This document shows, in pieces, positions 55,901 to 64,000 of a stretch of 64,000 nucleotides of DNA. The translations under genes and the position numbers were made by a program. Position 1 is the first letter of the stretch. Each line of letters begins with the position of its first letter. The stretch lies in the NCBI GenBank assembly GCA_025201375.1, contig JAIWZP010000027.1:248001-312000 (forward strand). The letters are read 5' to 3'. Source of the stretch: Gongronella butleri (Eukaryota; Mucoromycota; Mucoromycetes; Mucorales; Cunninghamellaceae). The notes beneath the pieces were generated by a model. That model made no database searches. It had not been told where the DNA came from and was given only the letters and a program-made list of their open reading frames with translations.

Positions 55901-56737
55901 ACCTATTTTTTTTTTTTTTAAGAATTGGAGTGAGCCAAGGCTGCATGTGATGCAACATTGGGCAATTTGTTCCCTCCCCCATGGATCCCCCCCTGTTTTT
56001 TTTAAAAAAAAAAATGCCATTTTACCTCCATTTTGTCGCGCAAATCCATCTTTTGAAAGACAAAGCCGACCTGTGAATCGTCGGCGAGGGCGAGGTACAG
56101 CTCCTTGATGCGTGCATAATCGGTGTCTTCTGTTTCACACGTCATGGCGACGGCCGTGAGGATGTATTCGGCCATGTGCTCGAGGACCGTGGTGATGTAG
56201 ATGGCGACAATGGGCGAGATGACCAAGTCGGCACGCTCGGGCTGTGCGGGCCACGCGAGTTGGTCATCCTTGTCGGCCAGCGTGCAATACTCGAAGCATT
56301 TGTCCCTGAGCAGCACTTGGCACGGCTTGAGCGGGAATGGGCTTGCAATGGCACGCATCTTCTCATACACGTCATAGTCAATCACCTCGGTCTCCGTGAA
56401 CGTCTTGACCTCCAGTTCCGCCTCGACAATTGCGTTCTTTCCAAGACTCGATGGCAATAGCGCAAACACAGACGCCTTGATCCGCGACAGATCAAGACTC
56501 TGGCAATGCGCAATCAATTGGCACAGAAATTCGTCCAAAAACTGGTTGATCCCCAGCAGCGCATCATTTGACACGCGGTACGTCCCGACCTCGCTGATGA
56601 TGGCATTGGCCGCTCGTTGACAGATGTAGCGACACTCTAATTTTTTTTTTTAAAAAAAAAAGAAAAAATCAATGATTTATCGGCCTTTTCTCCCCTCTTT
56701 TTTTTGGTGCTGGTTTGTGCCGCTTACCTCTTGACAT
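52926..56737 (-). CDS. Large Ser-rich protein with N-terminal helical domain, function unknown
   Basis: Exons (minus) 56737-56728, 56636-56026, 55902-55788, 55681-54450 and 54302-52926; 1114 residues. The first coding exon is 10 nt (Met-Ser-Arg plus one base). Residues 4-207 form a compact helical domain (YICQRAANAIISEVG, ALLGINQFLDEFLCQLI, ISPIVAIYITTVLEHMAEYIL). The remaining 900 residues are disordered: Ser/Thr/Pro-rich, basic motifs (RRSSSVP, GKPLLRRSSGSSRKSRENLRKLKEKEE), and an acidic C-terminus ending DSAVAEWLLGEA. Many R-x-x-S sites suggest kinase control. I cannot name the family. It is divergent from TRM82. Confidence 0.8.
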
Positions 56738-57643
56738 AAGGTTGCTGCGAGACGACGGGTCAAGTAAAAAAAAAGGGACAGGGGCAGTAAATAATCAAAA
56801 AAGCGACAAAGAGAGAGAAAAAGAGCGAATTGGCGACGCCGTGGTATATTTATAAAGAAAAGGCGTGGCAACAGACCAAGGAAGGAGAGAGTCACCAGAT
56901 GAGCAGGATAATAAACGAACTTGTGGGGAAAAAAAAGAGCAGAAAGAAGAAAAAAAGTGAGCTGAGGGGGCAATAGAGAGGAGGGGGGCGAGATCTTTTG
57001 CGCCACTCTTTTGTCAATGAAAAACGTGCTGCAGGACAAGCGGGTTGCGTGCGTTGCGGCGATGATTGGGCCGTGCCAGATGAGCATGGTGACACAATGC
57101 TCTTTTGCTCCTTGATCATCGACCCGCATCCCAATGGGACAACCAGGCGCGTGCCTCATCCTTCCCGGGTTCTCTCTTCTCTCTCTTTCCCCCATGCAAA
57201 TTGCCAATGCACTTGATTCTTGCTGACGACCCGGTGGCAGATGCTCGGAAATGAACGTTGCACAAGGCAACTCTTTGGCCCCTTGCCTCCCTACAAAAAG
57301 GTGGGAAATGACGACATTTTTTTATTGGATAGACAGGGTTGTTTTCATGCGGTCTCATGCAACGCATGGAAACCATTCTGCATCTTTGCTTTGACGGCCG
57401 TGTTGTCGTTCGTGCCCGTGTGTGTGAAAAAGAAAAAGAAGAGAAAAAAAAAAGGCACAACGAGCGCTAAATCAAATGGAATTGAGCGTGTCGCGCCGGC
57501 CGGGCCGGACAAACTCCAATCAATGGATCTCCGCTCCGCCCGCGCCATTGATTTTTTTTTTTTTTTTTTTTCATGCAATTGCTGGATGCCATTTGGATAT
57601 TTGGCTTTCTTTCTTGATTTTTGACTCGTTTTTCTGCAACGCC
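56738..57643. promoter_or_regulatory. Divergent promoter region between the Ser-rich gene and TRM82
   Basis: 906 bp. A-rich and purine-rich at 56765-56990 next to the minus-strand gene. T-rich with a 21-base T run at 57551-57571 before TRM82. No reading frame with coding character. Confidence 0.5.
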
Positions 57644-59268
57644 ATGGCGCATCGTCTTCCTTTTTTCAGAGCGGTTCATCACCCCACACAGGCAACGCTT
57701 GTGCTGTCCAACGGCAATTCGTTCTTGGTCGTTGACACGAGGCAAGATCTAAAAAAAAAATACACAAAAATGGGTGCGAGCCAAGCCTTTTTGACCACTT
57801 TTTTGGTCTCTCCATAGTTCTGGCAAGGTGACGCCTTCGCCCGTGGCTCAAGCCAAGCAAGATCAGTGCAAGACGCTTGTGTTCAGCCCCAATGGTGCGC
57901 AATTGGCCACGTCGGGCGACGACAAGGTGCTGCGCGTCTACGACACGGCGTCGTGGACCGAGGCATTCACGCGCCCCGTCAACAAGCGCCTCAATGCCAT
58001 GCGCTTCACAAAGGATGGCAAGCAAATCGTCACTGTCGACAAGTTTGGCGACGCGTTTTGGTAAAAATCTAAAAAAAAAAAAAGGAATTGCCTTGTTTTG
58101 ACCTCTTTCTTTTTCTAGTCATCCATGCGAAGCTGCCGACAAGGACGACCTTGAACCTATTGTGGGCCATGTGTCCATGGTCACTGACCTGGTAAGAAAT
58201 TAGCCAAATGGATGGCAAAACATTTGAAAATTGACGCGTTTTTGCATGAAAAAATGTCAAAAATTAGGCGCTCTCGGACGACGAAAAGTACATCATCACG
58301 TCGGACCGCGACGAGCACATCCGCGTCAGCCGCTTCCCCAACGGTTACAACATTGAGGCGTTCTGTCTTGGGCACACCGAGTAAAAATAAAAAAAAAACG
58401 CGTGGATCATCGTGACAAAGCGAGTTGTTTGCTTATCCTTTTTCTTTTTTAGCGTTGTCACCAAGATTGCCGTGCTCCCGTGGCAGTCGAACTTGCTTGT
58501 CTCTGCCGGTGGTGATGGCTCGATCCGCGTGTGGAACTTTTGCGCCGGCAAGCAGCAGCAATTGATCGACGTGATGCCCTACATTGAAGAGCACGTGCCC
58601 GAGGTAAAAGAGAGAGAGAGAGAGGTCGACACGTGCAAAGCGCGACGAGGAAGAAGTTTCTCATTTTTGCTCATTTTTTTCACGTTTAGAACACGGATCC
58701 TTCGGAGATGCCGCTTGTTCAGGCGCTTGTGGTGGACGAAAAGTCGCAGACGGTGGCGGTCACGTTCACGCGCGTGCCAGTGGTGCTGGTGTTTGGCTTT
58801 GACAATGGACAATTGGTGCACAAGCAGACGATCCAAGTCGGCAAGCCCGTCATGGACGTTGCGTTTGACCTCGAGAGCCGATTATGGCTTGCGGTCGTGC
58901 CCGCCGACGAGAACGATGCACTCGTCGCGCTGTACGCCCCCGTCGACGGCAAAGTAAATTAAAAATTGGGCATTAACTTGCTATTTTCGTGGCATTGACC
59001 TCGTTTTTTCTTTCTTTTTTTATATAGTACGAGCCCAGCACTGACGCGTCGCTTGTGGCGCCCATCAATGCCACGGATGTGGAAAAGGGTAAGTTGCACA
59101 GGATGCGGCAAATGGGGAAAGAAATCTCACGCGCTTGTCTCCCTGCTTTTTCATATAGTGGCCGCCCTCCCTGATCTTTATGCCAATTTCAAGCTGCGCA
59201 AGTTCATGGACCTGCCCGATGAGCGCCAAGCCGAGAGCACCAAGACCAAGAAGCGCAAAGTGGATTAA
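57644..59268 (+). CDS. TRM82: tRNA (guanine-N7)-methyltransferase non-catalytic subunit Trm82/WDR4
   Basis: Eight exons: 57644-57741, 57818-58060, 58119-58191, 58268-58380, 58453-58603, 58690-58953, 59028-59088 and 59159-59268; 370 residues. A WD40 protein that holds and activates Trm8 for m7G46 in tRNA. Visible: [26 protein letters not shown], the Trm82-typical [11 protein letters not shown] followed by [46 protein letters not shown] and [11 protein letters not shown], and a basic tail KTKKRKVD. The first intron (57742-57817) appears to use a GC donor (GCAAGA); joining there gives VVDTSSGKV in frame, and no GT donor nearby does better. Confidence 0.93.
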
Positions 59269-59466
59269 ACTCAAGGGGAAAATTCATGCGTTTTATTAGA
59301 TTTTTGTAAAAAATAAAAAAAAAATAAAAACGAGAGATAAAAATAGATGAAAGAGAGACAGAGAGTAGGGAGTGGGGAGATGGCGAGGGGGGGTATCCAG
59401 GGGCAAATCCGCTTACTTGTACAAGAAATAAAAATAGCTTCTGGATTTTTTTTAGAGATTTTGGTA

Positions 59467-61668
59467 TTAAGTCGTGACGTGTGGTTCAATGGAGGACGAC
59501 GCGGAGGAATTGGATGCGGATGCGGCGGGTGTGGGTTCCTGCAAGTTTTCGTGCTGCTGTTCTGCTTGTGCGGCGGTGGGGATATCAATTTCGATGGCGT
59601 CGTTGGCCGATGTGGTGTTTGAGGGGGTATTTGGCGTTGTTGGTTGAGCCGGTGGTTGCGCGGCCGGGGCGAACACGTCATGGGCGAGCGATGACAAGCC
59701 TGCAAACAGTTGTGAGAGGCGCGGATCGTGGTGGCGGGGCGGCAATGCGTGATTTACGTCGTCTTCATCGTCATTGCTGCGGTCCACGAGCTGCGACGCG
59801 ATGGAAATGCCGCGGATAAGCGAGCTGCGTCTACGGCGGCCTTGGAATCCGTCAGGAAGCATGGAAGCGTGCACGGATGGCGGGTGCAGCCACTCGGGTT
59901 CCGCGTAATGCGAGGGCTGTTGCGATCGCGCTGTCTGGCTCGATGCGTGGGGTCTCAAAGACGGTGCAAATGGCCCGCCGCCAAGCTCAATGCCACCATG
60001 TCCACCATGTCCTCCACCTTGCACATGCGCATTCAAGCCCCGACGCCCAGAAGACGCAATGGACGATGCGGTTGACACGCGACGCGGTCCATTGGGCCCA
60101 TGAGGATCCGGCAACAGTCGTGGTCCCTGTTGAGGCGGCTGAACGAGTGGTTCTAGTTCATCTTGTTCTTCTTCATGGCTGGATCGCGGCGGTGTCGTGA
60201 TGTAAATGGCCGTGTCGTTGTGCGGCACGCGCTCATTCTTGTCCGATTCGAGTGCAATCGCGCCAATCTTCTTGTGCCGCTTGGATGTGATCAGGTACAC
60301 GCCCAAAAATTCTATGGCGCACCCGGACATGAAGCTAGGACAACAAAAAAAAAGGGAATCGACTCAATGAGTACCTGTTTTTCACTTTTTCTTTTTTTTT
60401 AAAAAAAAAAATTGTTACCGTGACATTTGATTCAGGCCCATGTCGTCAAAGTCGTGGTAAATAACAGCACTGCCAATGATGGCCGACACGGTAAAAAGGA
60501 CGAATTGCGTGGGGATCACGGCGGTCGAGTCAAAACGTTGCAAAGCCTTGTTTAAATACTTGATTTGCAGCACAGCTGTGATGACCAGCACGAGAATCAT
60601 CACGTACGAGATGGGGTACCTGTATAAAAAGACGAGTCAGCGACGCGCTTTTCGGCATTGAGGCCCATAACACTTGCGTAAACATCTTGAAAAGCGTCAA
60701 ACTGAGCAATGAGGCGACACTCTTGGTGCACAAGACCGTGTAACCACCTATGCGCCGAGAAAAAAAAAAGCGGGTTAGCCAAGAGAAAAGGGGGCGGGAA
60801 AAATGAGGGGGGAAACTTGCCATAAATAGCGACGAGGCCCAGATCCACCAAGATGCTCTCTGCACCATACCAAGGTGAAATGGCCGTCAAGCCCATGATG
60901 GCCACACCTGTCACAATAAAGTAGATAATGGCGCGCATCTGCGTCATGGCCTCCAAAATCAACTCGGGCGACAACTAAAAGCGAAAAAAAAAGAGGGGCG
61001 CGTAAGAAAAGAAAAAACAAGATCTCGTTTTCAGGGGTTCCATTCTTTTTTTGCTTTTTTCTTACGGCGATTTCCTGCTCATTGGAGCTGAGGACGACGG
61101 TGGCTGCACCGGCGACGGCAAGGATGATGCCGACAAGGTCACGCTTGCGAAAGTGTTCTTTGAGCATGAGTGGCGCGAGAATCACATTGGCGACGAGTGT
61201 GGTGGTGCCCAAGGGAGCAATGGTCGACGCAGGGGCAAAGCCATAGGCTAATTCGTACAAAACAAAAAAAAAAAACAAAAAAGGGGGTGGAAAAAGTGTC
61301 AGGGGTGAGTCCGTTCTCCTTGGGGAATGCGAAGATGTGTGGGTTGCTTTTGCGAAAATGGTGACAGCAACTTGCCTACAAAGTTGCCCACTTCGCCCAC
61401 AATCATGAGGGTGATGCCAATCCACCAGAGCTTGGAATGTAAGTATTCATTGTTGTCGTTTTGCCTTTGTTCTTGCTGCATGACCATCATAAATTGCGCC
61501 AGCGCGTCGTCCTCGCCGTCTCGGTCCATGCCATCCGACGATGTGCGCGGCGAAGAATACCCGTCGTCCGGGTAAAACAAATTGCCCGTCGATGCCGAAA
61601 TCCACCTTGGCGGCTCGTCCATGTTGGCAAAATAATTCACCATTTGGCGCTCTTGCAGTCGATTGTGC

Positions 61669-61699
<31 letters not shown>

Positions 61700-61953
61700 A
61701 TAGAAAATAAGCATCGATCGCGTCATTTCTAACGAGCGCCCTTCCTGGGTCGTCAATGGCTTACCGCTAGCTTTTGCACGTTGAGAGCAACGGAGATCAG
61801 GGCCTGCCAAGAGAAAAAAAAATGAGTCTTTTGTCCCGTTTTTACCCTTTTTTTTTTTTTTTCTCTTACGTTGCCGCACACCGACACGACCACGCCAATA
61901 AACGTGCTGAATGCAAGATCCTTTTCTTGTAAATAGAGAGTGAGTGACTCCAT
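59467..61953 (-). CDS. NIPA-type magnesium transporter (DMT superfamily)
   Basis: Eight exons (minus): 61953-61870, 61803-61765, 61667-61376, 61247-61066, 60974-60821, 60747-60678, 60619-60419 and 60334-59467; 629 residues. About nine helices. Signatures: SKLWWIGITLMIVGEVGNFVAYGFAPASTIAPLG, TLVANVILAPLMLKEHFRKRD, AGAATVVLSSNEQE, TVLCTKSVASLLSLTLFKMFTYPISYVMI and QFVLFTVSAIIGSAVIY. NIPA proteins carry Mg2+ in endosomal and plasma membranes. An insertion between helices 1 and 2 (about 75 residues, Asp/Gln-rich) and a long acidic, Ser/Pro/His-rich tail are extra. Introns 3, 5 and 6 need GC donors (all GCAAGT) to keep the frame and the family sequence. Confidence 0.93.
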
Positions 61954-62377
61954 GTGGGGGGGGAAGAGGGGTGCCTGCAAGCACGGGCCGGGGGTGAAAA
62001 AGTGAAAAAAAGGGCAAAAAGAGTGAGAGTGGGTGTGGCCTCTTTTTTTTTCGACAAGCCAATTTCTATCCCCAAGGGCGGAGTTGCCTCTTTTGGACCT
62101 CGAGCACGAGCGACGCGAAAATTGCGATCAGCAGAGCCTACTGTCAATTTCAGACACTTTTTTCATTTCCTTCTCCTTTATCTTATTTTTGTGTTTTTTT
62201 TATTTTCTACTACCCCATCGCTATCCTTCGTTCCTTTCTTTTTTTTTCTTTTCCTTTTGATACCTTTTACCCGTCTCGCCCTTCCATTCCTTTACATAGC
62301 GCAGACGCTTGTTTTCCCCTTTTCCTCTCTTTTTCCCTTCCTCTCTTTCTTTTTTTCTTTGTTTCTTTTGACGCACT
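61954..62377. promoter_or_regulatory. Divergent promoter between NIPA and the coiled-coil gene
   Basis: 424 bp between start codons. G-rich at 61955-61995 on the plus strand beside the NIPA ATG; a 200-bp C/T-rich tract (62155-62370) precedes the coiled-coil gene ATG, where transcription probably starts. Confidence 0.6.
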
Positions 62378-63790
62378 ATGAGTGTACAAGCGACGCTCGC
62401 CTTTTTAAACGGTCATTCGACAGCTGCGGGCGCAGACGGCTCAACAAATGGGTCAAACACGAGCAATTCGACGAATGCCACGACGCCACCGCCAATGCTT
62501 CCTTTGCAAAAGAACAAGGATGCGTGGCGACGGCAGCCACGCACGACGACGGACATGCACGTGGAGGAATTGGAGCAGATGTACCAATCTGCGCTTGACC
62601 AGCACGAGGCGGACCAAAAGCTGATTTCCAAGCTGCAATCGGATGTGGAAGCGTTCGAGTGCGACGAGACCAAAGTGCGCGACTTTGAAATCCGTGTCGA
62701 ATACCTTGCGCAAAAGCTCGAGCAGGTGTCTGAGGAGCGCGATGCGTTTGAACGCGAATTACTCGAGCTCAAGAAGCGAGTTGCTGCTGTTCCGCCGCCA
62801 AGCAGCATTGCCACACCACTGTCGCCAGAATTCAACCCCGAAGACTACCTGTTGCATCCCACCGGCGAGGACGAACACGGCAACGATGTGCCACCCGAGG
62901 AAATGGCTTTAAACCACAACCCTGCTGAAGAAAATCAACATTATGACGCCGACGCCGCTGCGCACGACGACGATGTCTACATTGACGACATCCTAGACGC
63001 GTACGAAAACGACAATGCGCATCATGAAGAGGAGCACCAAGAGCAGCAGCTTTTGCAAGAGATTGAGCAAGGAATGAAGATGGCGATGCAACAATACGTG
63101 CTCGATTTGGAGCGCCAGAGGCTGCAGAATCGCCAATTGCAGTCCGTCATTGACAAGCAAGACAAGCTGATCCGTGCCCTGGAAGGTGACTCCCCGGTGG
63201 AAGCGGCGGCGGTGCCCGAAAACAAGGAACAAGGCATAAAGTCCGAGGAAGCGGCGCTGCTGAGACAGCAAGTGGAATTGCAGCGCATCGAGCTGGAGAG
63301 CAAGCGCGATTTGCTGACCCAATTGCTGAATGAGCGCGAAGATCTGCTGAAAAAGGTGCACCGCGACTCCAGCAATCAACAAGTGGACGATTCGACAAGC
63401 CAACAGCAGCAACATCCCTTGTACAGGCACAATTCCAACCGGTCGTCCATCGACATTCTTGCGGAATTGGCTCAATTGGAGGCAGAAATGCCAGTGGCAC
63501 CCATGGCATCGAACCCAATGGAACGCAACACACCCACCCCACCGCCACGCACGCCATTGCCACCTGTTCCCACCACAAATACCACTGGCGACCCGTCGCC
63601 TTCCTTTAGCTACTCGCACCCATCATCCGCGTCGTCCCCCGTCTCTTGGTCGTCGTCGTCCCACGAACATCCCAAAAACACACCAAAAACAAACGACACC
63701 TACGCCGTCCATCCACTCTCGCACGACACACAGCTTCACACCGCCGCCGCATCGCCCCCCAAATCCTTTTGGAAGGCCTACAAGAACTGA
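62378..63790 (+). CDS. Coiled-coil protein of unknown function, single exon
   Basis: Intronless frame of 470 residues, the only intronless gene of this size here. Ser/Thr/Asn-rich N-terminus (residues 15-40), coiled coil at about 59-135 (VEELEQMYQSALDQHEADQ, VEYLAQKLEQVSEERDAFE), acidic/His-rich linker, second coiled coil at about 215-270 (LQEIEQGMKMAMQQYVLDLE) and a third at about 290-327 (VELQRIELESKRDLLTQL). The C-terminus is Pro/Ser/Thr-rich and ends SPPKSFWKAYKN. No catalytic domain. It may be a scaffold; no closer identity can be given. The start at 62378 follows a long C/T-rich leader. Confidence 0.8.
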   Translation: MSVQATLAFLNGHSTAAGADGSTNGSNTSNSTNATTPPPMLPLQKNKDAWRRQPRTTTDMHVEELEQMYQSALDQHEADQKLISKLQSDVEAFECDETKVRDFEIRVEYLAQKLEQVSEERDAFERELLELKKRVAAVPPPSSIATPLSPEFNPEDYLLHPTGEDEHGNDVPPEEMALNHNPAEENQHYDADAAAHDDDVYIDDILDAYENDNAHHEEEHQEQQLLQEIEQGMKMAMQQYVLDLERQRLQNRQLQSVIDKQDKLIRALEGDSPVEAAAVPENKEQGIKSEEAALLRQQVELQRIELESKRDLLTQLLNEREDLLKKVHRDSSNQQVDDSTSQQQQHPLYRHNSNRSSIDILAELAQLEAEMPVAPMASNPMERNTPTPPPRTPLPPVPTTNTTGDPSPSFSYSHPSSASSPVSWSSSSHEHPKNTPKTNDTYAVHPLSHDTQLHTAAASPPKSFWKAYKN

Positions 63791-64000
63791 GCATACTGTA
63801 GTCCCCCCCTCCCTCTTTTCCCTTCCCCCCCCTTTTTTTTTCTCTCTTACAACTTGCACACTTGCATCAATTTAGCATCCCCTCTCAGCTTTTCCATTCA
63901 TCAACCGCGCCCTCCTCCTCCCCCTTGTTTCTTTTAGATCACTCCCCTTCCATCCTCTGTATATTGTGACATGCACTCTCAATTCCCTCTTTTAATGGCT
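63791..64000. other. 3' flank of the coiled-coil gene
   Basis: C/T-rich sequence of 210 bp to the window end; no gene and no clear poly(A) signal. Confidence 0.5.

Overview
This window is nuclear DNA of a filamentous fungus, most likely an early-diverging lineage such as Mucoromycota; I infer the group from protein content and gene architecture and do not claim a species. Most genes are cut by several short introns whose 3' ends carry long poly-T tracts. Protein types include an Sfp1-type zinc-finger factor, a MARVEL protein, an Avo2-type ankyrin protein, Sec66, Trm82, mevalonate kinase, a fungal-type amino acid permease and an RBM42-type RNA-binding protein. No tRNA, rRNA, CRISPR array, plasmid, phage or secondary-metabolite cluster was seen. 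I support 23 protein-coding genes. Exon coordinates come from hand-placed splice sites and are given in each entry.

Layout. 1-6.3 kb: 3' part of a multi-spanning membrane protein, a small unknown gene and a secreted-type SH3 membrane protein. 6.3-12 kb: gene-poor, with a copy of a dispersed ACGCGT-rich repeat. 12-17.3 kb: an Sfp1-like regulator beside MAK21/NOC1, both linked to ribosome biogenesis. 17.3-19.3 kb: a second dispersed repeat copy. 19.3-31.2 kb: dense gene block (Tvp15-like, MARVEL, large Ser/Arg-rich protein, unknown conserved gene, uS10, mevalonate kinase, BSD protein). 31.2-34.3 kb: repeat island with a diverged direct-repeat pair around a 229-bp MITE that has perfect 24-bp inverted ends. 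34.3-42.6 kb: amino acid permease, MIT-domain protein, TM2 protein and RBM42-like protein, with a third dispersed repeat copy. 42.6-46.4 kb: repeat island with more dispersed copies and a satellite of about 497 bp period. 46.4-51.2 kb: Avo2-like protein, Sec66 and an intact paralogue of the first gene. 51.2-52.9 kb: another dispersed repeat. 52.9-64 kb: large Ser-rich protein, TRM82, a NIPA-type magnesium transporter and a coiled-coil protein.

The genes are mostly housekeeping: ribosome assembly and its control (SFP1-like, MAK21, uS10), tRNA modification (TRM82), sterol/isoprenoid synthesis (mevalonate kinase), Golgi and ER membrane traffic (Tvp15-like, Sec66, MIT protein), TORC2 (Avo2-like) and transport (permease, NIPA). 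Many are arranged as divergent pairs with shared promoters or as closely converging pairs. I did not find a self-contained new enzymatic system. The most unusual signals are a high share of GC-AG introns (5 of about 77, three of them in one gene), a conserved 12-nt micro-exon in two paralogues, a dimeric-looking satellite, a pogo-type MITE, and a dispersed ACGCGT-rich repeat family confined to the gene-poor gaps.
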